NCBI RefSeq assembly: GCF_900177675.1 | Contig: NZ_FXWM01000001.1 | Span: 2,241,001 to 2,305,000 of the forward strand | Direction of reading: 5' to 3' | Source: Bacillus sp. OV166 | GTDB lineage: Bacteria > Bacillota > Bacilli > Bacillales > Cytobacillaceae | DNA length: 64,000 nt | Shown: positions 8,526 to 17,690 of the stretch, in pieces | Numbering within the stretch: position 1 is the first letter of the stretch | Layout of the letters: the number at the start of each line of letters is the position of its first letter | The notes under the pieces: model-generated | The model's input: only the letters and a program-made list of their open reading frames with translations | The model's database searches: none | Told to the model about the DNA's origin: nothing | Translations under genes and position numbers: made by a program

Positions 8526-9084
8526 AACATCACTTCCTTATTTAAAAAAATGAGCTCCTTTTATATTATGATATCAAAAAAAACATTCCGTGCGGCTGAA
8601 TTAATACGCTTTCATTTTTATGTAAAAATTACAACTAACCAATAATTTAAACTAATTATAGATTTTAATGATGTTAAATTCTAATCAATAAAATCTTCTT
8701 TTTACGGCTAAAATCCAAAATATTTTTTATAATACCGGGGCTTCAATAAATTGTGTAGGCGTTTCCATAGAAAAAATATTTTTCCAAAAGTTCCAACAAT
8801 ATATATTAAATTTGCCTATCAATAAAATTTACTATTTTTGCAAGAAGCGCAGTCTGAAAATCAACGGTGTTTTTTAATTTAATAACCTTTTAATGTTTTT
8901 ACAATGGGATATTTTCCCTTCAAAGGGTAAAAGGTATGATAAAATAAAACTAATGGATTTGACATATATACTAGTGATTTAAATAGAAAAATACTTGTGA
9001 TTATATCTTTATCAAACTCATCTGAGTTTGATCTTGAGAGGATTCTCCTGATTTCATAAACATCAATTAATTTACAATTAAGGC
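8526..9084. other. Non-coding AT-rich stretch before the first tRNA-Sec 3' repeat
   Basis: I see no credible gene; a 72-codon minus-strand frame (8879-9097) runs into the tRNA repeat and lacks an RBS. The block AATGGATTTGACATATATAC at 8949-8968, followed by TAGTGATTTAA, recurs in similar form at 31368-31399 before the second repeat, so the left flank of the attachment sites is partly conserved. Confidence 0.5.
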
Positions 9085-9155
9085 GTCCAGTCTTCAAAAC
9101 TGCTTGAGACCTGCGTGCCAGGTCTGGTGGGTTCGATTCCCACGCAGTCCCGCCA
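9085..9155 (+). repeat. tRNA-Sec (selC) 3'-part repeat, copy 1; candidate attachment site
   Basis: The sequence holds an anticodon stem-loop CAGT-CTTCAAA-ACTG (anticodon UCA, selenocysteine), a long variable arm (AGACCTG/CCAGGTCT), a T arm (GTGGG TTCGATT CCCAC) and the acceptor 3' strand GCAGTCCC followed by GCCA. No 5' acceptor strand (expected GGGACTGC) or D arm lies upstream, so it is not a whole tRNA. A tyrosine integrase remnant starts 80 bp downstream. Confidence 0.88.
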
Positions 9156-9234
9156 ACCTTGATATATTACGGTTTTTGAGGGTTTCAGAGAAGTTAGAAT
9201 GAGTGGTAAATTGTTCGCGAACAACTCAAAATCT

Positions 9235-9969
9235 TTACTTTGGTAACACATGAGTGTAAGTGTCCATTGTGTTCCCTATGGTCGAATGTCCAAGCCTTTC
9301 GGAAACAACCTTAGGATGTATCCCTTGTTTTAGCATTAAAGTAGCGTGTGTATGCCTTAAATCATGAAATCGTATATATGGTAATCCACTTGTTTCTACC
9401 ATCTTACGATAATTTCTTGCCATTTCGGTAGGTTGAATTGGTTTTCCATTTTTTTGAGCAAAAACTAAATCTAAATCTTGATATCCTTGACCAAATAAAT
9501 GCTTGTCTGTTAATTGTTGCTTATATATTTTTTTTAATTCTTTTGCAAGGGAAGGGGTTATAGAAATAGACCTACTTTTGCCTGATTTAGGCTCCTTAAA
9601 TGTTAAACCTACCTTTTTTACTTCTTGTAAGGATTGTCGAACATAAATTATGTTATTATCAAAGTCAATATCCTGCCACCTTAACCCTAGGACTCCACCA
9701 CGACGCATTCCAGTATTAATTGCTGTTAAAAAAATTGGATAATAAGAAGAATCTTTACTTACATCCAAAAAGATTTTTACTTGTTCATTATCCCATGTTT
9801 CCATTTCAACTTTTCTTGTTTTCGGTGGAGTTACCGCTTCTGCGACATTTCTTACAATTAAATGCCATTTTACTGCATCTTTTAAAGCCTTAAAAATAAG
9901 ACGATGATGGTGTTTCACTGATTGTGCAGAAAGACCGCCTCCTCCAGCCTTTTTTCCATTGCTTAGTGC
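9235..9969 (-). pseudogene. Tyrosine recombinase (phage-type integrase), C-terminal catalytic part
   Basis: The surviving frame keeps all catalytic residues: Arg in TGMRRGG, HDLRHTHAT (H-x-x-R), LGHSTIG and the tyrosine in DTYTHVLP. The frame is open upstream to 9969 (ALSNGKKAGGGGLSAQSVKHHHRL, given here only as landmark segments GGGGLSAQS and HHHRL), but the N-terminal arm-binding domain is absent, replaced by pieces of a different recombinase. The C-terminus stops right after the active-site tyrosine, shorter than usual. Its place beside the tRNA-Sec repeat suggests it was the integrase of the island that begins here. Probably inactive. Confidence 0.85.
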
Positions 9970-10137
9970 CTATGAAAAGGAATGCAAAAATAACGAGTAC
10001 TCCAAAAGAGGTCTACGTATACGTATGCAGCGTGTGTTCTTTTTCATAGATTATCTTGACAGGAGAAATGTTCAGAATTCGAATGATATTACCGCAGAAA
10101 TGATTACGAAATATACTAGACTCTACAGTAAGTTCTG
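9968..10137 (+). pseudogene. Middle part of a Tn554-type tyrosine recombinase, inverted
   Basis: On the plus strand this reads AYEKECKNNEYSKRGLR, RVFFFIDYLDRRNVQNSND and ITAEMITKYTRLYSKF before a stop. It continues, in sense but on the opposite strand, the N-terminal piece at 10138-10479, whose last residues are FESELT. A small inversion inside the gene explains this. An inverted repeat CTACAGT/ACTGTAG (10123-10150) sits at the right junction. Confidence 0.7.
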
Positions 10138-10479
10138 ATTCAAACTGTAGTGGTTTAACATATCCTGGCTTTTTTACGATTCTTCGGATAATCACACAAT
10201 GGAGTTGATAATCACCTAGACTCTTATTCTTCTAATGGGGCCTTTGAGTCCTTTAGGCATAGCCTCCTGATAATAGTTAACAGTACAATTGTAAGTTTCC
10301 GTCAAAAAGTCTCTTCCTAACGCTTCTGAAAAATAGATTTCACCTCTTGCTTTTGCAAATGAAATAACTCTTTTGTAAAAAGCACGATATCCACAAATAG
10401 TGTTATAAGCATAATTTAGCCTATCTAATTCAGATAAAACTTTTGAAACTAATTCTTCAATGGGAATTCGATTTTCCAT
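10138..10479 (-). pseudogene. N-terminal part of a Tn554-type tyrosine recombinase
   Basis: The frame starts at 10479 with MENRIPIEELVSKVLSELD after AGGAGGTGCC, and shows YNTICGYRAFYKRVISFAK, the SAM-like core-binding region. A frameshift around 10218 (after GPIRRIRV) is followed by GDYQLHCVIIRRIVKKPGY. The gene then breaks at an inverted segment. The family resembles recombinases of Tn554-like elements and their Bacillus relatives. No catalytic domain of this protein remains in the window. Confidence 0.7.
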
Positions 10480-10626
10480 ATGGCACCTCCTAGATTTAAT
10501 AAATCTATTGTGAGGTGTTATGGAAAGAAATAAACGTATATTTCAATTCAAATAGGGCATATACTTTATTTCTTACCATAAACAAAAACTTTCGATAATT
10601 CCCTTTATGTAAAGCTTTGCATAAAG

Positions 10627-11058
10627 GGAAAACACACATGGAAGTTGGACTGGGATTAGAAGCTATTAAATGAGGTTACCAAGTCTCCTTTATTTCAATG
10701 GGAGACTTGGTTCATACCTTAAAAACCATGGACATAACGAGGAAGTCCCAAACTAGGATTAAGCGAATAAAAGAATCACATTTAGTTATCATTGATGATT
10801 TGATGTACCACAGCGATGAATCCAAGGGAAGCTAATTTGTTTTTTCAGTTGGTTAATGACTTATATAACAATTCATAGATTATCTTAACTTCTAATCGTT
10901 CTCCAAAAGAGTGGACCGAGTTACTGGGTGACGTAGGTGTGGCCACAGCTATCTTGGACCGTCTCATTCAACGAGCAGAAATTGTTCATTTTAATGATTC
11001 AAGTTATAGGATGAAACATCGCGAAACAATTTTTAAAGAAGAAAGTGTTCAAATTTAA
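10627..11058 (+). pseudogene. IstB-like ATPase of another IS21-family element, degenerate
   Basis: The segment starts within a Walker A remnant (GKTH), then GLEAIK, stop, GYQVSFISMGDLVHTLKTMD, and the Walker B region HLVIIDDLMY. It continues after several frameshifts with AILDRLI and SYRMKHRETIFKEESVQI before the stop. The order and motifs match IstB helper ATPases of the IS5376 type, a lineage different from the intact IS21 at 53340. The 5' half and istA are gone. Confidence 0.75.
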
Positions 11059-11091
11059 TAAGCAAAATTGTTCAAATGTACTTGACGCTTA

Positions 11092-11233
11092 CACCCTAAA
11101 ACAGTGAAAGAAAAGCTTCAGAACTTTATAGAGGAAAGCGGGGCCGATGAAATTATGGCGATGCCAGGTGTATGATCACCAAGCCCGCCTTTGTTCTTAT
11201 GAAATTTTGGCAGATATTACAAAAGGGGAATAA
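11092..11233 (+). pseudogene. C-terminal fragment of a luciferase-like flavin monooxygenase
   Basis: The fragment reads PKTVKEKLQNFIEESGADEI and, after a frameshift near 11168, YDHQARLCSYEILADIT. Both pieces match the conserved C-terminus of LLM-class flavin-dependent oxidoreductases. Only about 45 codons remain, followed by a terminator. Confidence 0.65.
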
Positions 11234-11238
11234 TGGTA

Positions 11239-11270
11239 AATGGCTTGGAGGAAACTCCAAGCCATTTTTT
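11239..11270 (+). terminator. Terminator between converging genes
   Basis: AAATGGCTTGGA pairs with TCCAAGCCATTT, followed by TTTT on the plus strand. It lies between the monooxygenase fragment and the end of the BenE-type gene. Confidence 0.75.
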
Positions 11271-11277
11271 GTGACTA

Positions 11278-12516
11278 TTAAACCGATTGAGTTGTTTGAT
11301 CCTGTGAAGCAGAAGGTTTTAAATCTGTTCGATCTAAGAAGAAGGAAGCTAAGGTTCCTCCAACCAATCCCCAAAAAGGTGCCCCGATATGAAAGAGAGA
11401 AATTCCAGAAATCGTAATCAAAAATGAAAATAAAGCACCTGTTTTAAAACGCCCTGAAAAGCTCGTCTTCAAAGAGTCAATCAGGACATTAATCATTGCC
11501 AGCCCGCCCAGCATTTTAATTAATGAGGAGGGAATCAAATGGGGAACGGCTGCCGCCATTGGTGCAAAAACAGCTAATAAACATGACAAAATTCCTAATA
11601 CGATTGCAGCGGCATAACGATTTTCTTTCAATCCAGATTCTTTACTTGCTAATAAGGCAGTCATTGGACCGGCAATACAAGCAGAATGGCCGCCCATAAA
11701 TCCATTGAGAATCGATCCAATCCCGCTCCAACGCGTCATAGAATTAATGGGCGGGAGATAATTCGAACTCTCCAGAACAGCAATTCCTTGAGCATTTTGT
11801 ATTGCGATGACCGTAAGCACTAACGGAATAACCAGTTCTCCCATCACAGATAGATTAAAGGAAGGAAAGACCACGTGCGGTACCGCCAAAGAAAATGATA
11901 CACCATGAACTTGAATTCCTGGTAATACTTTTAATAAAACAATAGATGTGAGAATAGCCCCAACAATGGGAGGAAATTTTTTTGACAGCTTTCCGAAAAA
12001 AGAAAGAACAAGAAATACTAGAAAAGGAATTCCATTTAACAAGGGATTGTTGAGAACAGAACGAAACATATCTGTACCAAAAGGAAGAAGGACGCCGGAA
12101 ACCATTCCCATCATGACTGGCATAGGAAGGACCTTCATTAATTTATCGATCATTCCAGATATTCCCAAAAGAAAAATGACGATGCCTGTCACGAGATAGG
12201 CACCAACTACCTGGCTAAATGTGTAATGAGATAAGGATGCTCCGACAAGAATTGCACCAGGAATCGAAAAAGCATATCCAATCGGCTGGCGGTAATAAAA
12301 GGAGAGACCAATCGATAGCAATCCTCCAATTCCATAAATAGCAAAGATCCAGGATGTAATCCCTGAATCAGATAGGTGGCCTTTCGAAGCTGCTTGTAAA
12401 ACAATCAGTAATGGTCCAGTTGCGCCGAATAGCCAGGCCACAAAACCATTTGAAATATTTCCAATCGATAATAATCGGGGAAATTCAACAATATTCTTCT
12501 TCCACAAAGTACTCAC
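11278..12516 (-). CDS. benE: BenE-type benzoate/H+ symporter
   Basis: The 412-residue protein is built of about 12 membrane segments and carries features of the BenE family (NGFVAWLFGATGPLLIVLQA near the N-terminus, MPMPVMMGM-like LPMPVMMGMVSGVLLPFG, and GHSACIAGPMTALLAS). It should import benzoate or a related aromatic acid across the cytoplasmic membrane. Its start follows a TAGGAGTGA-type site and it diverges from an XRE-cupin gene across 83 bp, a usual transporter/regulator pairing. No benzoate oxidation genes adjoin it, but Rieske dioxygenase genes lie 8 kb to the left. Confidence 0.87.
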   Translation of the reverse strand: MSTLWKKNIVEFPRLLSIGNISNGFVAWLFGATGPLLIVLQAASKGHLSDSGITSWIFAIYGIGGLLSIGLSFYYRQPIGYAFSIPGAILVGASLSHYTFSQVVGAYLVTGIVIFLLGISGMIDKLMKVLPMPVMMGMVSGVLLPFGTDMFRSVLNNPLLNGIPFLVFLVLSFFGKLSKKFPPIVGAILTSIVLLKVLPGIQVHGVSFSLAVPHVVFPSFNLSVMGELVIPLVLTVIAIQNAQGIAVLESSNYLPPINSMTRWSGIGSILNGFMGGHSACIAGPMTALLASKESGLKENRYAAAIVLGILSCLLAVFAPMAAAVPHLIPSSLIKMLGGLAMINVLIDSLKTSFSGRFKTGALFSFLITISGISLFHIGAPFWGLVGGTLASFFLDRTDLKPSASQDQTTQSV

Positions 12517-12564
12517 TCCTAAAACAGGCTACAGTATAGTATAATATATTAAAACTGATTAAAT

Positions 12565-12580
12565 GTATATAAAAATATAC
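12565..12580. promoter_or_regulatory. Palindrome in the BenE/XRE divergent promoter region
   Basis: GTATAT-AAAA-ATATAC lies 19 bp before the XRE-cupin start, in the 83-bp divergent intergenic region. It is a plausible operator for that regulator, though AT-rich palindromes arise easily here. Confidence 0.4.
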
Positions 12581-12599
12581 AAAAAATATGGAGGACCGA

Positions 12600-13175
12600 A
12601 TGAAGGGATTAGAGGATGAACAAACAAGAAAATTAATTCAACAAATGGGCGGGCTGCTTCGGAAAATTAGAAGCGAACAAAAATTGAGCCTCGAGGAGCT
12701 TGCCGAAAAAACAGGTGTTAGCAAGCTCACGTTAGGAAAGATTGAAAGGGGAGAAACGAATCCCACATTAGGAGTTGTATGGAAAATTACAGAAGGGTTA
12801 TCGATCCCTTTAACAAGAATTTTAGTAATGGACGATCATGTCGATCTTTCGAGATGTGGAGAGGGCTTTATGATTTATGGGCCAGACCAAACATGGAGAG
12901 TAGAGACAGTTTTTCGGAATACAGATGGACCAACAATGGAAATATATCGAGCATTTCTTGAACCGCAAGCCATGTACTCGCCGGAGCCGCATCATAAAGG
13001 AGCAATGGAATTTGTGACGGTAATGAGGGGAAATATCAGCTTTAAAGTAGAGGAGAGGGTATACCAACTCAAACAGTTTGATTCCATTAAGTTTGAAGCT
13101 GCGAGCAAACATCTTTATAAGAATATCGGTGATGAAGAGGCCGTGTTACATGTAGTGGTGAGATATCCTTCTTAA
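12600..13175 (+). CDS. XRE-family regulator with C-terminal cupin domain
   Basis: The 191-residue product has a helix-turn-helix at about residues 12-66 (LSLEELAEKTGVSKLTLGKI) and a cupin barrel in the C-terminal half (EPHHKGAMEFVTVMRGNISF, then EAASKHLYKNIG). Such regulators bind small ligands through the cupin and control adjacent transport or catabolic genes. The start is set at 12600, five bases after GGAGG, not at the upstream ATG at 12588, which has no RBS. It diverges from benE and probably regulates it. Confidence 0.85.
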   Translation: MKGLEDEQTRKLIQQMGGLLRKIRSEQKLSLEELAEKTGVSKLTLGKIERGETNPTLGVVWKITEGLSIPLTRILVMDDHVDLSRCGEGFMIYGPDQTWRVETVFRNTDGPTMEIYRAFLEPQAMYSPEPHHKGAMEFVTVMRGNISFKVEERVYQLKQFDSIKFEAASKHLYKNIGDEEAVLHVVVRYPS

Positions 13176-13218
13176 CACTCTAAGATTAAATTTTCTATAA
13201 AAACCCAAGTGAGTAACC

Positions 13219-13645
13219 TCACTTGGGCATGTAATTTCGATCCTTTGGAAGAGATGGAACATTTTTAGGTCTATAAGTAATGACATCAGAAGAATAAACA
13301 TTAACTAACAATCTGTCCTCTAGTGTTTTCGCCTGAATGAGGATAGGCTGGTTGTAATTATTTTTAAAAATTAAATCAGGCCCATTCCAGCTCACTGTGG
13401 CATCTCGTCCAGGAGGAACGTATGAAACTTCCCTGCTGCGTGAGGAGCGTTGAATCACATTTATTCCCGCATTATCGACAGCATTGAAAAGGGGGTAGAT
13501 ACTTGACAAATTCCACCGCCAATATCTTCGGAAAATTCTCCTTTAATAATCACGGTTGCAGGTCTATATCGTTTTTATGCAGTTCTTTTTCCAACCACTT
13601 TATTAAACGAGAATACTTCACCAGGGAATAGAACATAGTTATTTA
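13219..13645 (-). pseudogene. VanW/YoaR-like protein, broken
   Basis: Segments NYVLFPGEVFSFNKVVGKRT, then a stop, PATVIIKGEFSEDIGGGICQ, and after a frameshift LFNAVDNAGINVIQR and SREVSYVPPGRDATVSW match the VanW domain in order. The N-terminal signal/G5 parts are absent. VanW-type proteins are extracytoplasmic and of uncertain function. At least one stop and one frameshift make it non-functional. Confidence 0.8.
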
Positions 13646-13683
13646 TTGCTTCTGCAGAAAGTATGGAAAGGGGGTTATTACTG

Positions 13684-13809
13684 TTGTTTAAAAAAGAGGA
13701 AAAAACCTTAGAATTTATAGCATGGTTTGGCATTGGGAGTGCCATTCTTACAAGTATCTATAGTCTTATCATAATCAGAATGTTAAATTCTATCCAAGGA
13801 AACAGATAG
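13684..13809 (+). CDS. Small single-span membrane protein, 41 aa
   Basis: A TTG start at 13684 follows AAAGGGGG at 13667-13674. The product has a charged start (LFKKEEKTLEF) and one membrane helix (IAWFGIGSAILTSIYSLIII) ending RMLNSIQGNR. Proteins of this type are common in Bacillus and mostly uncharacterised. Nothing around it hints at its role. Confidence 0.45.
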   Translation: MFKKEEKTLEFIAWFGIGSAILTSIYSLIIIRMLNSIQGNR

Positions 13810-13947
13810 GATTTATTCAATTTTTAAAACAAGTGTGGCAGGGGCACCTCTGTCTTTTTATTCGCAGAACTACCCAAAGAACTGAATCTAATTTTGTCTG
13901 AGAGCCTTTCTCCAACATAATTGAGTAGGCTTTGTTATTTAACGCAA

Positions 13948-14189
13948 CTATTCTTTAAGTTTAATACGTTTAGTCCAGCCACCCAAGAAGGGAATTTTAT
14001 CTCCATCAAACACGGCCTCTATATCTCCAAAGTGGAAAAATTCTTCCTGGATCGGGGTCATCATCTAAAACAGCCCAAAAACCTACTCTTTCGTCCTCTA
14101 ATTGTGCTATATGTCCATGATAATATAGATCATCTTCAACTTCTTTATTAGTCCAATAGCGGACAACAATCGTTACATAGTCGCCTTCT
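13948..14189 (-). pseudogene. Hypothetical protein remnant (DDDPDPG motif), frameshifted
   Basis: On the minus strand the frame reads EGDYVTIVVRYWTNKEVEDD, then GHIAQLEDERVGFWAVLDDD followed by PDPGRIFPLWRYRG. A shift near 13995 leads to DGDKIPFLGGWTKRIKLKE. The conserved-looking sequence across the frameshift shows it was a protein gene. I do not recognise a named family. It has no start codon with an RBS. Confidence 0.45.
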
Positions 14190-14205
14190 TAATAAGGAAA
14201 ATCCG

Positions 14206-14500
14206 TTAAGCCTGGTCCGTAAATACTACCGTCTTTGTAGTGTCCTGTCCTTTTCTTCCTAAGTGTTTCCCTTGTGCTTTCGCTCGTTCTCGCCCTTCTT
14301 TGGTCCGTTCATTGATGAGATCGCGCTCGAATTCAGCAATAGCCCCCATCATGGGTAAACATGAGCTTTCCAGCCGGAGTTGAAAAGTGGTTCTGTTCCT
14401 TGATGAATACAACACCGATGTTTTTCTCTTGTAATTCATGAACAATATTAGGTATGTCTCTTGTTGATCTGCCAAACGGTCAATTTTATGAAGGCGTTGA
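14206..14500 (-). pseudogene. Serine recombinase (resolvase/invertase) fragment
   Basis: Landmarks are KIDRLADQQETY (from the 'KIDRLGRS' region), then after frameshifts MGAIAEFERDLINERTKEGR and AQGKHLGRKGQ. The catalytic serine region and the C-terminal HTH are missing. It abuts the truncated IS110 transposase, so one probably inserted next to or into the other. Confidence 0.75.
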
Positions 14501-15124
14501 TGTGAATTGATATAGCTTTTAGGGCAAGTTCTATTTCTTCTTTCTTTTTTTTCATAGTGCGGCGTGCAAAGTTTGCTAGTTTTTCAGGGTCCTCTTCACC
14601 ATCGGCAATGGCATCAAGCATATCTCGTGCTGAAACACCCAACACATCTGAAACAACCGACCCCAACTTAATATTCGCGCCTTCTAACACCTTTTGGATT
14701 CGGTTATCACGCTCCTTGAATAATACTTCTACGATAGCGAACGAGTTCACGCATGATTTCGGTCAGGGATATAACGGGCTTTAAGTAGTCCATGGCGAAG
14801 AAGTTTGGCAATCCATTCTGCATCCTTCACATCTGTCTTTCGTCCTGGAACTGCCTTCATATGTTGGGCATTCACCACTAAAAACTCAATATTCTCAGCT
14901 TCTTGTAAATTCACAATAGGCTTTTAATAAACACTCGTGCTCTCCATGGCGACATGGGTACAATTATGTTGTTTAATCCAGTCAACAAACTGTAAAAGAA
15001 ATACAGTTTTAGTAGAGAACGTTTGAATCTCCTTTCCTTCGGGTGTCGAAATACAGGCAATAATATTGTCCTTATGGACATCCATACCGCATGCTCTTTC
15101 AATGACAACTTCCATTGAAAACAT
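14501..15124 (-). pseudogene. IS110-family transposase, truncated with internal stops
   Basis: The frame starts at 15124 or 15115 (MEVVIERACGMDVHKDNIIA), with the first aspartate of the DEDD RuvC-like site in MDVHKD and the next acidic residue in HVAMESTSVY. A TAA follows that segment. Then come EFLVVNAQHMKAVPGRKTDV and KDAEWIAKLLRHGLL (second D pair), a frameshift near 14750, and NIKLGSVVSDVLGVSARDML. The C-terminal serine domain is lost at the resolvase junction. DEDD recombinases of this family use a bridge RNA from their non-coding end. Confidence 0.85.
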
Positions 15125-15420
15125 CCTTTCTACGGCTCACAATATATTGGAGGCTGGTGCAGTAACCTGAATAGGATTAATCTACCATGTGTGCTTCCCG
15201 TAAGGGAGCGACAGTCAGTTGTGCACCGTGGTCGTTGGAGTCAGACTAACGGATGGGCTCTAACGCACCATAGTTCATCGACCTTCATCTCCCAGCCGTA
15301 GAATCAGTATTGACGGTTTAAAACCATTTTCATTCTCTGTGGTGAAGCGTTTATTTTTGCGCTTCATGGGTGGCTAATGGGTGCTTGAATTCAAGAAAGT
15401 AAGGCTGTTGCGGCAGCCTT
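15125..15420 (-). other. Non-coding left end of the IS110 remnant (candidate bridge-RNA relic)
   Basis: No gene is present. This 300-bp stretch lies upstream of the IS110 transposase start and is less AT-rich and more structured than its surroundings (for example GCAGCC/GGCTGTTGC pairing near 15400). In IS110-group elements this position encodes the bridge RNA. I cannot define the element boundary or loops by eye. Confidence 0.4.
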
Positions 15421-15548
15421 TTTCCTATTCGACTAACGTGGCGGTTTAGTTGAATAAAGTGAAAGACAATTTTACGAAAAATTTTAGGCAGAATATGATT
15501 TCGATTGAAGGAAAATACTATGCAAAACAATAAAAGGGAGATTTTTCT

Positions 15549-16589
15549 ATGGACACGATCAAACCAATTAAAGTTGGTTCTACAAAATCAGACCTAAAAG
15601 AAGAACTAACCGCAGCCGAAATGGCGAAACTGTGGGCGACTTATATGGGAAACAGCATGGCAAAATGCATTATAAAGTATTACCTTCAACATGTTGAGAA
15701 TGAAGATATTAAAGCATTATTAGAAAACGCATTAAAATTAAGCACAGAGTTCTTAAAAACCACGGAAGAGATTTTCAAGAAAGAAGATTTCCCAATACCA
15801 AAAGGTTTTTCGGAACAAGAAGACGTTAATCTTGGTGCCCCTCGGTTATTTCAAGATGAATATTATGTACACTATTTAAGGTATGCTGCAAAAGCGGGAA
15901 TGAGTATTTATAACGTTGCTATACCACTTGTTTATAGGAGGGATGTAGAAGAGTTTTTTATTTATTGTATGGATTCCACGATGGCCTTGATGAAACAAAT
16001 CAAAGAAATATTAATGAATAAAGGTTTAATCATTAAACCACCTATTATTCCCGTTCCCGACAAAGTTGAATTTGTAAAGCACCAATTTTTAAATGGTTTT
16101 TTTGGAGATGTAAGACCCTTACATGCATTAGAAATTACCCATCTTTACGATAATATTGAAAATAATGTGACAAGCAAAGCACTGATAATGGCATTTAGTC
16201 AAGTGGTTAAATCTGAAAAGATACGAAATTTGTTTTTAAAAGGCAAGGATTTTACTCATAAACACATTGAAACCTACATGGCAAAACTACATAAAGAAGA
16301 TTTACCTACACCATCATTTCTTGACCATTTGGTCACCAAATCAACATTTTCTCCTTTTTCGGATAAAATAATGTTATACCATAAGGCGGATATGTTTTCC
16401 ATGAAAATTAGGGCTTATGGAAACTCTGCGGCTGTAGACGGTAGACACGATATTGGACTCATGTATACAAAGTCATTAATGACTATAGCACAATTTGTTG
16501 AAGAAGCAGCAAAAATAATGATAGAAAACGGTTGGATGGAACAACCACCATTTGCAGTTGATAGAAATTTGTTAGCCAACGATGAGTAA
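15549..16589 (+). CDS. DUF3231 family protein (two tandem domains)
   Basis: The 346-residue product is made of two similar halves, about residues 10-175 and 185-335, each a four-helix bundle in pattern and each holding an aligned motif (LTAAEMAKLWATYMGNSMAK in the first; ALEITHLYDNIENNVTSKAL in the second). This is the usual organisation of DUF3231, frequent in Bacillaceae, with ferritin-like helical bundles and unknown function; some occur near spore genes. RBS AAAGGGAG is at 15533-15540. It seems monocistronic and follows IS debris. Confidence 0.82.
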   Translation: MDTIKPIKVGSTKSDLKEELTAAEMAKLWATYMGNSMAKCIIKYYLQHVENEDIKALLENALKLSTEFLKTTEEIFKKEDFPIPKGFSEQEDVNLGAPRLFQDEYYVHYLRYAAKAGMSIYNVAIPLVYRRDVEEFFIYCMDSTMALMKQIKEILMNKGLIIKPPIIPVPDKVEFVKHQFLNGFFGDVRPLHALEITHLYDNIENNVTSKALIMAFSQVVKSEKIRNLFLKGKDFTHKHIETYMAKLHKEDLPTPSFLDHLVTKSTFSPFSDKIMLYHKADMFSMKIRAYGNSAAVDGRHDIGLMYTKSLMTIAQFVEEAAKIMIENGWMEQPPFAVDRNLLANDE

Positions 16590-16657
16590 CCCTTTCCAAA
16601 TTCAGTAATAATTTAACATTTATTTTTTAAAATCCAAAAGAAAAAGGTTAGACAAAT

Positions 16658-17122
16658 GTGAATCCAAAAGAAAAATTATTATGGAGTATAGCCCTTCAAG
16701 GGTTTGGTCAATTACTTAATGGGAAATACCTCAAAGGGATTCTTTTTATTTCATTAGAATTTGTGATTAATGTCCGCTCTCATTTTAATGAATTAATCAT
16801 GCTTAGTTTTAACGGTGAATTGAAAACGCCATTGACCATACAAAATATCAATGGCTTATGTTTTATCCATGTGTTTACTTTTTTGCGATGTGGGACGCTT
16901 TTAAAGATGCAAGTCTGCAGGGCATGTAACCTCGTCATTTTCCTTGTCATATTGAAATTGATGATCTTCTCGAGTTCCATATACCTGCCTAACCCTTTTT
17001 TAAATGTCCTTTACAAAGGGTACATTTTAAACGGGTGTTCCCCTTATTTTTATATAAAAGTTTTAGATTGCGAGGAAAGTGGATTTTTATTACAAGAGGA
17101 AATTTTTGAATGGGAGGGATAG
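16658..17122 (+). pseudogene. Bacillus-type small multi-span membrane protein, frameshifted
   Basis: A GTG start leads to MNPKEKLLWSIALQGFGQLL and NGKYLKGILFISLEFVINV. Near 16830 the frame shifts: the other frame reads QWLMFYPCVYFFAMWDAFKD, which is the natural continuation of this membrane-protein family. The nominal frame from there is cysteine- and aromatic-rich noise. The 14-bp start region AATCCAAAAGAAAA also occurs just upstream (16631). Function unknown; inactive as it stands. Confidence 0.65.
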
Positions 17123-17690
17123 GGTGGTCAGTGTGGTAAATATTTAATTTGATGGTCCGACATATTCCACAAACATGGCTGTCAACTAAACAAAGAAACC
17201 AAACGCTGTTGAAGATGTTGTAAATCAAGCTAAGTACAAGCTGCTAATATGTAAGGGAAGAACATTTATTTATAGCACTTTTCATTGAAGGAATGTTTTT
17301 TGTTGGTCTTAATTATCCATCGAAAACAGGTTGGAGGGATATATACTTTTAGGTTATGCGGGTTACTGACTATGAAAATACCCCACTCCTGTAGGTGAAA
17401 AAATATCGAAATACAGATATTCTTTACAGGGGGGAGTGGTATTTATCAAAAGGGTATATACTTTAGTGCGAAGCTGGGAACCAGATGATGCTGCTGTTTA
17501 ATACCTGAATTTCTTCATCTTGTCATTTGCTTTTAAAGCATACGCAGTTTCGCCTGACAGACTTTTTAAATTTCGAAAACAATCAATTCCATCATCTTTT
17601 CGTATAGAAAAACTTATTAAGAAACATGCACTAGAAAAAATATAAATCATATATAGGTGATATCCCGTTTAAATGGTTGAGGAGGATATC
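17123..17690. other. Gene-free stretch with a long inverted repeat
   Basis: No convincing gene. An imperfect inverted repeat ATACCCCACTCCTGTA (17378) / ACAGGGGGGAGTGGTAT (17426) encloses about 32 bp, and the string GGGATATATACTTT / GGGTATATACTTT flanks it directly at 17337 and 17453. This could be a small repeat unit or a relic of a mobile element. Confidence 0.4.

Noticed and set aside
8879..9097. A 72-codon minus-strand gene before tRNA-Sec copy 1
   Set aside because: It starts inside the tRNA repeat, lacks an RBS and has no coding character.
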